DNA of 64,000 bases from an uncultured bacterium (GTDB taxonomy: Bacteria > Desulfobacterota > BSN033 > UBA1163), in contig CALLAL010000036.1 of NCBI GenBank assembly GCA_938002255.1, positions 38,893 through 102,892 of the forward strand, written 5' to 3'. Position 1 is the first letter of the stretch. Each line of letters opens with the position of its first letter. A program made the position numbers and the translations under genes. The notes beneath the pieces were generated by a model. The model had not been told where the DNA came from. It searched no databases and saw only the letters and a program-made list of their open reading frames with translations. This document shows positions 54,944 to 62,314 of this stretch, piece by piece.

Positions 54944-55327
54944 TTACAAAATTTCTACTTCTAAGAAATCCCCGGTGGTTACAGACAAAGTTTCTTTAAT
55001 TTTCTGATTGGAGATTAACTCCATCTTATTTTCTGGATATCCCTCTACCAAGGGAAAGACGATCGCTCCTTTCAGATGGCCGTTGATGATTACCGGGTAA
55101 CACTTGGCGCTGCAAAAGGATGGATCTTCAGGGATGATTTCAATCCCCCTTCTTGCCTTAAGATCATTAAATGTTTGGATGGATTCAGGATCAAGCACTT
55201 CAAGATTGAGGGTGCCTGGAAAGGGATCAATGGAGAGTTTTTTGATGAACTGCTTTTTTACCCAAGGGATTTGGGTGAAATGTCCTGCTTCCCTAAGACC
55301 TTCAACAATTCTCCCTTTGATTTTAAT
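54944..55327 (-). CDS. ribK: CTP-dependent riboflavin kinase (DUF120), probable ATT start
   Basis: A 127-residue protein resembling archaeal RibK, which makes FMN from riboflavin and CTP. Features are KIKGRIVEGLREAGHF, FPGTLNLEV (nucleotide/riboflavin site), AKCYPVIINGHLKGAIVFPL and a TGDFLEVEIL tail. In this frame a TAA lies two codons upstream, and the first ATG/GTG/TTG is GTG 55198, inside the fold. The only sensible starts are ATT 55327 (or ATC just before), overlapping the ubiX stop by 5 bp with GGGAAAGGG upstream. UbiX needs FMN, so this gene feeds its neighbour. A +1 frameshift fusion with UbiX is an alternative. Confidence 0.8.
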   Translation of the reverse strand: MKIKGRIVEGLREAGHFTQIPWVKKQFIKKLSIDPFPGTLNLEVLDPESIQTFNDLKARRGIEIIPEDPSFCSAKCYPVIINGHLKGAIVFPLVEGYPENKMELISNQKIKETLSVTTGDFLEVEIL

Positions 55328-55922
55328 GATTTAACCCTTTCCCTCGAAGATTATTTTTGACCTTCTTGCTCCCCCATCGTGCAAAAAGGTCGTGTTCAAT
55401 GTGAAAAAGATCGAGGACTTTTCCAACCGTGTGATTAATCAGATCATTCATCGTCTTGGGATGGAAGTAGAAAGCAGGAATGGGGGGGAGAATGATCACG
55501 CCCAGATCAGCGAGGTTCATCATCAGATTGAGATGACCTTTGTGAAGAGGTGTCTCTCTCACCCCGAGAACCAACTTCCTTCTCTCCTTGATCGTCACAT
55601 CTGCCGCACGGATGAGGAGGTTTAAATTGAAAGAATTAGCAATGGCTGAGAGGCTTTTAATGGAGCATGGCATAACCACCATTCCATCTGTTTGGAAGGA
55701 ACCACTGGCAATATCTGCTCCAACATCTTTATAGTCATAGGTCACCTTTGCCAATGATCTAACTTTCTCAATCTCCCAATCTGTCTCTGTTCGGATGGTC
55801 CTTTCAGCGGCTTCGGTGATGATGAGATGAGTCTCCACCTTCGATGCTGAGAGAACTTCAAGGAGCCTGATCCCATAAATGGCTCCAGTCGCTCCTGAGA
55901 TTCCGACAATGATCCGCTTCAT
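55323..55922 (-). CDS. ubiX: Flavin prenyltransferase UbiX
   Basis: Makes prenyl-FMN, the cofactor of UbiD-type decarboxylases, from reduced FMN and a dimethylallyl phosphate. The 199 residues include IIVGISGATGAIYGIRLLEV, SGSFQTDGMVVMPCSIKSLS and RKLVLGVRETPLHKGHLNLM, all conserved. It starts 1 bp after the third ubiD paralogue and overlaps ribK. It is the maturation step of the carboxylase operon. Confidence 0.97.
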   Translation of the reverse strand: MKRIIVGISGATGAIYGIRLLEVLSASKVETHLIITEAAERTIRTETDWEIEKVRSLAKVTYDYKDVGADIASGSFQTDGMVVMPCSIKSLSAIANSFNLNLLIRAADVTIKERRKLVLGVRETPLHKGHLNLMMNLADLGVIILPPIPAFYFHPKTMNDLINHTVGKVLDLFHIEHDLFARWGSKKVKNNLRGKGLNH

Positions 55923-55923
55923 T

Positions 55924-57282
55924 TCAGTTCCCTTTAATGAATTTCTGAAGGACGGGCAAGATTCGTTTTCTCACCTTTTCAGGGGCCTCCACTTTTTCAA
56001 AGCCTTCGGTTTTTGGTTTGGTTGCATCCAGACCCATTTTTGCAGTTAGGAATCCTTCGGCTGCAGAAGGATCGATGGGTTGTCCTCTAAGTTGAGTCAT
56101 CACCAGGAGATCTCGGTCCGCTTGGAATCTGGTCGCCAGAGCCCATTCGAGTTCTTGATCATCATAAATATTGATATCGGTATTGACCGCAACGACCTTT
56201 TTGATATTGGTAAAGGAGAGGGCAAGCGATAAAGCCCTACGAATCTCTCCTTTGTTATCGGTATCCAGGCTCATGACGGCATGAGAACCGAAGGTTCCGG
56301 GCACGAGTCGTATTTCCTTAATCGAAGGGATCTCTTTTTTCATCTTTGGAATAAAGTCAAGGCCGTGAACGAGATAGAGAAGGTTGTCCACCTCCAGACT
56401 CCAGGGAACAATGGCATGGTAGATCGCACCTTTCCGAAGGGTAACGGCGAGGACTTGAATTGTAGGACTTTTGGTAAATCCCATATAATATCCACTGGAT
56501 TCTCCGAGGATTCCATCCACTTCCTTACCTTTCGGATCGATGAACCCTTCGATAACAATTTCGGCAAAGGCAGGGATTTGAAGATCGATGTTTTGGGCGT
56601 TGATGATGGGAATCGGTTCCCCGGCAATGCCTCCGACCAGAGAAAGCTTATCCATTGCCGAGGGGGCTTTCAAGATCGATGCGATAAAGATCAGAGGGGC
56701 CATCCCAATCACTATTGCGATCTCCATCCGCTGTCCCATCTTTTTATATTTTGAATAAATTTCTGACAGGGGAGGGTTTAAAAGAGAAATCCCAAGTTGA
56801 TCTTTCCCTCTGAGTTCCATCCGGTGGAGACCTCTCCCGATGACGCCAGTCTCAGGATCTCTGGCGGAAGAGAAGCCGGAGGTGATATAAGGTCCTGAAT
56901 CTCTTTCATAATGCGTCAGCACCGGGAGTAACTGTTTTAAATCAAAGCGTTTCCCTTTGTGGAACACTTCTTTCGTAGAAAGATCTTGGGTGAGCTTCGG
57001 TGGAATTTCCTTTCCCATTCGCTTTGGGAATTCTTCGAAGAGTTTTTCAGGATCGATTCCAAGGGCAAGGGCAAGTCGTTTTTTTGTCCCAAGAAGATTG
57101 CTAACAACAGGCAGACGATGTCCCTTAACGTTTTCAAAGAAAAGGGCTGGAGACTCCTTTTTCCCAAGTTCTGTAAGCAAAGCTGAGATTTCATATTTTG
57201 GATCAAGTGGAACCGAGATCGTAAGGATCTCTTCCAACTCCTTTAGGCGTTCAATAAAGCCTCGTATGCCCGCTTTCAGCAT
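55924..57282 (-). CDS. UbiD-family decarboxylase paralogue 3 (divergent active site)
   Basis: A 452-residue UbiD-fold protein. It has HYERDSGPYITSGFSSARDP, GRGLHRMELRGKDQLGI and the C-terminal PGTFGSHAVMSLDTDNKGEI. The segment that in active UbiDs reads E-x-PFGEYTGY is here GILGESSGYYMGF: one Glu remains but the PF is gone. It is shorter than the two other paralogues. It could be a second substrate form or a structural subunit. Confidence 0.88.
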   Translation of the reverse strand: MLKAGIRGFIERLKELEEILTISVPLDPKYEISALLTELGKKESPALFFENVKGHRLPVVSNLLGTKKRLALALGIDPEKLFEEFPKRMGKEIPPKLTQDLSTKEVFHKGKRFDLKQLLPVLTHYERDSGPYITSGFSSARDPETGVIGRGLHRMELRGKDQLGISLLNPPLSEIYSKYKKMGQRMEIAIVIGMAPLIFIASILKAPSAMDKLSLVGGIAGEPIPIINAQNIDLQIPAFAEIVIEGFIDPKGKEVDGILGESSGYYMGFTKSPTIQVLAVTLRKGAIYHAIVPWSLEVDNLLYLVHGLDFIPKMKKEIPSIKEIRLVPGTFGSHAVMSLDTDNKGEIRRALSLALSFTNIKKVVAVNTDINIYDDQELEWALATRFQADRDLLVMTQLRGQPIDPSAAEGFLTAKMGLDATKPKTEGFEKVEAPEKVRKRILPVLQKFIKGN

Positions 57283-57302
57283 TGTGGGATCTCATGCATC
57301 CA

Positions 57303-57560
57303 TTATGCAAACTTATTCACTTCTTTGATGATCTGGATGGACCAGGGTTTTTCCTGGAGCTGCCCCCTTCCCAAACGCACCCAAAGGCGGTCAGGATACT
57401 TCGATTCGGATTTCGATATCTTGGCAAGAACGTAGGCACTGCGATATTTGTATCGCCTGTCCTCAGGAGTGAGATCCCGAACGATGATTTCCATCTCCTG
57501 ATCCTCAGGAAACTCCTCAAGCTCTGTCAAGATGAACGTATCATACTCTTTTTTTGCCAT
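57303..57560 (-). CDS. 10-kDa carboxylase-associated protein (gamma-subunit-like)
   Basis: An 85-residue soluble protein, AKKEYDTFILTELEEFPEDQ, then VLAKISKSESKYPDRLWVRL. GAGGAG precedes ATG 57560. It lies 11 bp after the PpcA-like UbiD. Size (about 10 kDa) and position match the gamma subunit of phenylphosphate carboxylase; I cannot confirm by alignment. No metal or cofactor motif is seen. Confidence 0.6.
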   Translation of the reverse strand: MAKKEYDTFILTELEEFPEDQEMEIIVRDLTPEDRRYKYRSAYVLAKISKSESKYPDRLWVRLGRGQLQEKPWSIQIIKEVNKFA

Positions 57561-57571
57561 AAGTGATCTCC

Positions 57572-59017
57572 TCAATCTTTGAACCCATAGGATTTCCAAT
57601 TCTTAAGGACCTTATCTTGAATCTCTTTCGGGTAGACATTGTTGAATGAGACTTTGATAGGGACTAGCGCCTTCGGCCAGTCGAGGGGGAAGAGGCAATC
57701 GAAAAGGACCTGTGACCCCCGACTCCATTTTCGATCCTCCGGGTCCGCAAAAGGGTAGAGAGGTGTTCCGGGTGCCTGTTCATACTTTCGGATGCCTCGA
57801 ATCGGGTGGCATTTGGTGCAGAGGGCATGGATCACTTCATCTTTATTGTAAATATCGGTTTCATGATCCACCACCACGACCATCGTGAACCAGGGACTTA
57901 ATTTGCTACCAAAAACGAGATTGGCGATTTGGCTTGCGATGCCACTGTAGGCCGGTCTTACTCCAACGACAACGAGGTGGTGTGTCGATTCAGGCCACAT
58001 AAACACACCCGTAATGGGAATCCCCTGGCTTTCAAGAAGTTTTCGCATCTCCAAGCCAAGGGAGAAAGATCGGAGCAATTGGCCTTCGTCAGTTGGGACT
58101 CCCATATTGGAGACCGTGATGATGGGATTATTTCGAAAGGTAATGGCAGACACCCGATAGACAGTTCTGGGCTCCCTCGGTGACGTTCGGTATCCGGTAT
58201 ATTCTCCAAAAGGGGCTTCCTCAATCTGAATCCCTGGAATGACTTCCCCTTCAATAATAATTTCAGCCTGGGCAGGGACGTAAAGGTCGTTCGTTTCACA
58301 CTTTACCAGCTCTACAGGTGAACCCATCAACATTCCTGTAAACTCATCCTCTGGAATCGGGGACGGAGCACAGGCAGCCACGCCGGATAAAGGATCACAA
58401 CCGATCACTGTGGCAAATGGCATCGGTTGATTCTTTGGAACGTATTTCCCATAAAACATTTTTCCCATGTCGGAGAAGGGGAGGACCGGACCTACCATCG
58501 TTTTTTCGTCAAAGACCATCTGACGATACATTCCCCAATTGACCGCACCGGTATCGGGATCTTTGGAGACAACAAAGTGCCAAGTCGCTAAATATCTTCC
58601 ACCATCTCCATCATGAACCATGGGGCCGGGAAGTTTGAATAAATCAGCCTCCTTTCCCATCCAGATGTTCTCTTTGCACGGTGCTTTCTTTTTTTCGACT
58701 ATAACGGGTTTCACCGTCTCGCCGGTTGTCCTTCGAACATACTCATCAGATATCTCCAGGACGGTTGCTTCTGGATTCATCCCCATGGCGATGGCCAGTC
58801 TCTTGTAAGTTGCCAAAGGTGCTCCCAGGGCTTCAAATCCTGGGTAGTCCTGAATCTTCTTAAAGTATGGGGCGGCTGACTTCTTCTCACAAACCCTCCT
58901 GACAATGGCCCCCATTTCGAGATCCCAGTCCACTTCTTGCTGAATGATGACGAGATCGTCATATGCTTCAAGGGCTTTGATAAATTCCCTATTATCTTTA
59001 TAAACTCGGAAACCCAT
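57572..59017 (-). CDS. UbiD-family carboxylase, PpcA/alpha-like
   Basis: A 481-residue prFMN enzyme. It has the distinctive MVHDGDGGRYLATWHFVVSK near residue 130. The catalytic loop IEEAPFGEYTGYRTSPREPR near residue 265 has both Glu residues. GVPTDEGQLLRSFSLGLEMR and PESTHHLVVVGVRP follow. The family carboxylates or decarboxylates aromatic acids. Between the 10-kDa protein and two HAD proteins it corresponds best to the alpha subunit of phenylphosphate carboxylase or a related aryl carboxylase. Confidence 0.9.
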   Translation of the reverse strand: MGFRVYKDNREFIKALEAYDDLVIIQQEVDWDLEMGAIVRRVCEKKSAAPYFKKIQDYPGFEALGAPLATYKRLAIAMGMNPEATVLEISDEYVRRTTGETVKPVIVEKKKAPCKENIWMGKEADLFKLPGPMVHDGDGGRYLATWHFVVSKDPDTGAVNWGMYRQMVFDEKTMVGPVLPFSDMGKMFYGKYVPKNQPMPFATVIGCDPLSGVAACAPSPIPEDEFTGMLMGSPVELVKCETNDLYVPAQAEIIIEGEVIPGIQIEEAPFGEYTGYRTSPREPRTVYRVSAITFRNNPIITVSNMGVPTDEGQLLRSFSLGLEMRKLLESQGIPITGVFMWPESTHHLVVVGVRPAYSGIASQIANLVFGSKLSPWFTMVVVVDHETDIYNKDEVIHALCTKCHPIRGIRKYEQAPGTPLYPFADPEDRKWSRGSQVLFDCLFPLDWPKALVPIKVSFNNVYPKEIQDKVLKNWKSYGFKD

Positions 59018-59047
59018 TCTAAACCTCCTTTTTCAGATTCCACCCTG

Positions 59048-59587
59048 TTACGTTGTTTGGGTTAGCTTTTCAACCACCGTTTCCCATTTTCCCTGGGCTC
59101 TGAGAATGAATTCAGCGACTTCTCTGACCACGCCTTTTCCACCTCCGGCTTCGGTGACATAGTCTGCAATGGCTTTTGCCTCTACCGACCCATCTGAAGG
59201 GGCAACAGAAAATCCCACACGCTTCATCACTCCCAAATCAATCATTTCGTCTCCCACATAACATAAATCCTCATCTTTTAGGCCGGATTCCTTCTCAAAC
59301 TCGTCCAGTTTCCCAATCTTTGCAGACGTTCCCCAGAGTTTTTCTGGAGGGATTTGATAAATTTTCCCTACCTGTTCGTCTGTCCGCGTTATTTTGCTGG
59401 TGAGAAAAGCAACGTCTATCCCTCCTTCCTGGAGAGCCAAGGATCCCAAACGATCCCGCAAAGAGAAGCATTCTGACTTCTTCCCATCATCGGAATAGTA
59501 AAGCGTATTGTCCGTCAGGATGCCATGAATGTCTAAAATGACAAACTTCACTTTTTTTGCTTTTTCGATCGCTTCGGATTTATTCAT
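59048..59587 (-). CDS. KdsC-like HAD protein 1 (delta-subunit-like)
   Basis: A 179-residue HAD-fold protein. Motif I reads VKFVILDIHGILTDNTLYYS near residue 12. The usual DxD is DIH, so the general acid Asp is replaced by His. Motif IV is intact (YVGDEMIDLGVMKRVGFSV), as is the KdsC-like AGGGKGVVREVAEFILRAQG. Its size (about 19.6 kDa) matches the delta subunit of phenylphosphate carboxylase. GGAGG precedes the ATG. The altered motif argues against plain phosphatase chemistry. Confidence 0.82.
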   Translation of the reverse strand: MNKSEAIEKAKKVKFVILDIHGILTDNTLYYSDDGKKSECFSLRDRLGSLALQEGGIDVAFLTSKITRTDEQVGKIYQIPPEKLWGTSAKIGKLDEFEKESGLKDEDLCYVGDEMIDLGVMKRVGFSVAPSDGSVEAKAIADYVTEAGGGKGVVREVAEFILRAQGKWETVVEKLTQTT

Positions 59588-59672
59588 CTTGTGACCTCCT
59601 CCAAAATGTCAAACCATACATCATGTGAACCTTTCTCATGTCTCTGGATATAGGCCTTTTTTCCTGAAATAG

Positions 59673-60230
59673 TTATTTATATCCCATCTTTGTCACCTTC
59701 TCGACCCACTCGTCCCATTTGCCCATCGATCGTAGAATGAATTCACAGATTTCCCGAATAGGACCTCTCCCCCCTGGGGCGGAAGTGATGTAGTCGGCAA
59801 TAGATTTCACCTCGTCTATAGCGTCTGCGGTAGCAACGGCAAAGCCTACCTGTTTCATCAAAGGGATATCCGTAATTTCACAACCGATATAACCGATATT
59901 CTCATCTTCAATCCCTAATTCTTTTTTCAGTTCTTCAATTTTTGCCTTTTTGTCTTTGACCTTATAGTAATACTTGTCCAGTTTAAGTTCTTTCGCCCGG
60001 AAAAGACCTTCCTCATCGATTGAGGTCGAATCGAGAAAGGCAATCTGGATTCCGTTAGCTGTGAGAGAGAGGTCTCCAAATCCATCCATGTGCCAGAAGG
60101 CATATCTTCGTTTTCCTTCGATATCACAGAAGAAGGTGTTTGGTGTAAGAACGCCATGGACATCATGGGCAAAGAGTTTTACCTTTTTGGCTTTTTCTTT
60201 GGCATTTTCGAGATTTTTTTCAAATTCCAT
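59673..60230 (-). CDS. KdsC-like HAD protein 2 (delta-subunit-like)
   Basis: A 185-residue paralogue of the next gene. Motif I reads KLFAHDVHGVLTPNTFFCDI, again DxH. Motif IV is degraded: YIGCEITDIPLMKQVGFAVA has Cys where Asp is expected. GGRGPIREICEFILRSMGKW is retained. Loss of two metal or acid positions suggests a binding or regulatory role rather than phosphatase activity. AAAGGAGAG precedes the ATG. Confidence 0.8.
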   Translation of the reverse strand: MEFEKNLENAKEKAKKVKLFAHDVHGVLTPNTFFCDIEGKRRYAFWHMDGFGDLSLTANGIQIAFLDSTSIDEEGLFRAKELKLDKYYYKVKDKKAKIEELKKELGIEDENIGYIGCEITDIPLMKQVGFAVATADAIDEVKSIADYITSAPGGRGPIREICEFILRSMGKWDEWVEKVTKMGYK

Positions 60231-60272
60231 TGGATTCTCTCCTTTATTTCTGGCGTGGTTATTGGGGTCTTG

Positions 60273-60764
60273 TTACATTAACTTTTTCCCCAATTGGAAA
60301 TAGTGATTCTCAAACCAGATCAGGGGCTTACGTTTCGGCCTAATTTTATGGGCGACAACCTTTCCAACGTAGAGGATGTAGTCTCCTTCTTTAATGGATT
60401 GAATCAATTTGCATTCGAGATTTGCAAAACAGTTTGTAATCATGGTCGACTTGATAACGGAGGTGGGTTCTGTAGGGATCTTAAATTTTTTTAATTTATC
60501 AATGGACTCCCCGTGAATGGCTCCTAATTTCTCTGCAAGGTCGACCTGATCGGTTGAAGCGAGATTGACCACAAACTCTTTTGCCTTTGTAATCAGACGG
60601 TGCGTCGTGCTCCCTTTGGAAATGCTGATGGCAATCAAGGGGGGAGCGTCTGAAACAAACATCCCAGAGGCAGTCATGATATTCTGTTTCCCATTCGCCT
60701 CTACACTCACGAAGGTAACAATACAGGGGAGTTCCCCAAAGATAAAATCTTTATAATGCCACAT
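60273..60764 (-). CDS. Flavin reductase-like FMN-binding split-barrel protein
   Basis: A 163-residue protein. It starts at ATG 60764 right after AAAGGAGGAGG; an in-frame extension is unsupported. It has IMTASGMFVSDAPPLIAISI, then STTHRLITKAKEFVVNLAST (FMN phosphate region), and YILYVGKVVAHKI. Members reduce free FMN with NAD(P)H. It may supply reduced FMN for UbiX, or activate the decarboxylases. It sits 35 bp after the first UbiD gene. Confidence 0.8.
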   Translation of the reverse strand: MWHYKDFIFGELPCIVTFVSVEANGKQNIMTASGMFVSDAPPLIAISISKGSTTHRLITKAKEFVVNLASTDQVDLAEKLGAIHGESIDKLKKFKIPTEPTSVIKSTMITNCFANLECKLIQSIKEGDYILYVGKVVAHKIRPKRKPLIWFENHYFQLGKKLM

Positions 60765-60799
60765 CGATTCCTCCTCCTTTCTCAGTTCATCAATCAAGA

Positions 60800-62218
60800 T
60801 CAATCTTCAAAGCCATATTCTTTCCAGCGAGCCTTCACTTTTGCCAACATAACCTCTGAGAGTTTGATCTCCGTGGGTTTGACCTTCCATTCAAAAGGAA
60901 TGGTGGCGTCGAGAATAATGCGTGAGGTAATGAATTTATTATCTTCTGGACCGAGGGAGGGATCAAGCGGAGTGGATCTCCCTCGATGAATCAGTTGAGT
61001 CCCTCGTAAAGGGTTGTAACGAGTTCCGAGGGCCCACCAGACCCTCGGAAGGTCATCCGCTTCTATGTCGTGATCAACAATGATCACCATCTTCACGCCA
61101 TACATCCCTGTGTTACTGGCAATGACGGCAGCAGCCACCTGATCGGCATGACCCGGGTACATCTGCTCCACTGAGACCACCACGATGAAGCGTCCGGATG
61201 CCTCTGGAAGGGTATAAACCGATTTGATCCCTGGAATTTCCATCTTCACCAGATCGGTCCAGAGGCTTGCATTCCTTGTAAAGGCATAGAGGATATGTTG
61301 GTCTCCCACAGGTCTTCCCACGCTTGTCTCCCAAAGAATCGGATTATTTCTGTAATAAATCCTCTTTACCTCAAGAGCTGGTTTAGGGATCGGTTTGATT
61401 AATTCTTCTGTATAGTAGCCGGTGTATTCACCGAAAGGCCCCTCATTTCGGAGATTTTGAGGATCGATCTCACCTTCAAGAACGATTTCGGCTGCTGCGG
61501 GAATAGGAAGACCCGTTAGCTTGGCTTTAACAATTTCAACCGGTTCCCCACGCAGAGAGCTGACTACATCATATCCACTTTTCGCTTTAACCGTTGTGGC
61601 AGCACTGGCCAGGACATGGAGTGGATCTCCACCAATAATGGCACAGGCAGGCATCTTTTTGCCTGCCTTACCATACTTTTTCATAATTCGATCGCCTTTC
61701 TTTCCTTTGAGGATCTGGACGCCAACCGTTTTATCGTCGAGAATACCCATCCGGTAGGTTCCCAGGTTGATATCGCCGGTCTCTGGATCCTGTAACACCA
61801 TAAAGACAGCCGTACCAAAGTATCGGCCTCCATCCAGTTCATAGAATCTGGGAGAGGGAAAGGCAAAGGTATCAACTTTGTCCCCTTCAAGGATGTTCTC
61901 AAAAATGGGTCCGTCTTTTTGCTCTTTTGCCCGGATGACTTCTTTGACGGCCACATTGACCCATTCCTTTGTGAGCTGGACCATGGATAGGTGAGGGTCT
62001 TTCCCAAGGATGATCGCTAATCGTTTTGTCGTACCAAAGGCACCCGTTAAGACCGGACTCTGATAACCCTTTACCTTTTCAAAGAGAAGGGCAGGGCCAC
62101 TTTTTTCTTCGACCATTTTGGCGATATGGGAGATCTCAAGGTCCCAATCGACTTCAGCCTTGATCCGTTTCAACTCTCCTGCTTGTTCACATTGCCTTAT
62201 GAAATCCCTAAGGTCCAT
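60800..62218 (-). CDS. UbiD-family decarboxylase paralogue 1
   Basis: A 472-residue prFMN-dependent enzyme, first gene of the operon. ATG 62218 follows AAAAGGAGG; the longer frame is not needed. The active-site loop NEGPFGEYTGYYTEELIKPI near residue 265 holds the two conserved Glu. ELDGGRYFGTAVFMVLQDPE and CAIIGGDPLHVLASAATTVK are typical. With the alpha-like paralogue it may form the catalytic pair (compare the alpha/beta subunits of phenylphosphate carboxylase). Confidence 0.92.
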   Translation of the reverse strand: MDLRDFIRQCEQAGELKRIKAEVDWDLEISHIAKMVEEKSGPALLFEKVKGYQSPVLTGAFGTTKRLAIILGKDPHLSMVQLTKEWVNVAVKEVIRAKEQKDGPIFENILEGDKVDTFAFPSPRFYELDGGRYFGTAVFMVLQDPETGDINLGTYRMGILDDKTVGVQILKGKKGDRIMKKYGKAGKKMPACAIIGGDPLHVLASAATTVKAKSGYDVVSSLRGEPVEIVKAKLTGLPIPAAAEIVLEGEIDPQNLRNEGPFGEYTGYYTEELIKPIPKPALEVKRIYYRNNPILWETSVGRPVGDQHILYAFTRNASLWTDLVKMEIPGIKSVYTLPEASGRFIVVVSVEQMYPGHADQVAAAVIASNTGMYGVKMVIIVDHDIEADDLPRVWWALGTRYNPLRGTQLIHRGRSTPLDPSLGPEDNKFITSRIILDATIPFEWKVKPTEIKLSEVMLAKVKARWKEYGFED

Positions 62219-62249
62219 ACGATCCTCCTTTTCGATGGAATCCTTGATC

Positions 62250-62278
62250 ATTATCTTTTCAAATGTGCCTCTTGTCAA
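62250..62278 (-). promoter_or_regulatory. Promoter of the UbiD carboxylase operon
   Basis: On the minus strand TTGACA (62278-62273), a 17-base spacer and GATAAT (62255-62250), close to sigma-70 consensus. Transcription should begin near 62243, 25 bases before the start codon. Confidence 0.75.
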
Positions 62279-62299
62279 TTCATTTGTTTTTATGTTTAA

Positions 62300-62314
62300 A
62301 TAACTAAAAGTTAT
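62300..62314. promoter_or_regulatory. LysR-type regulator binding site (T-N11-A palindrome)
   Basis: ATAACT-AAA-AGTTAT is a perfect inverted repeat containing TAACTAAAAGTTA (T-N11-A). It is centred about 64 bases before the UbiD transcription start, the usual recognition position for LysR proteins, and overlaps the start codon of the LysR gene. It could mediate both activation of the operon and autorepression. Confidence 0.6.

Noticed and set aside
54728..54964. Open plus-strand frame of 78 codons
   Set aside because: It starts at TTG without a ribosome site, resembles nothing I know, and overlaps the 3' end of ribK on the other strand.
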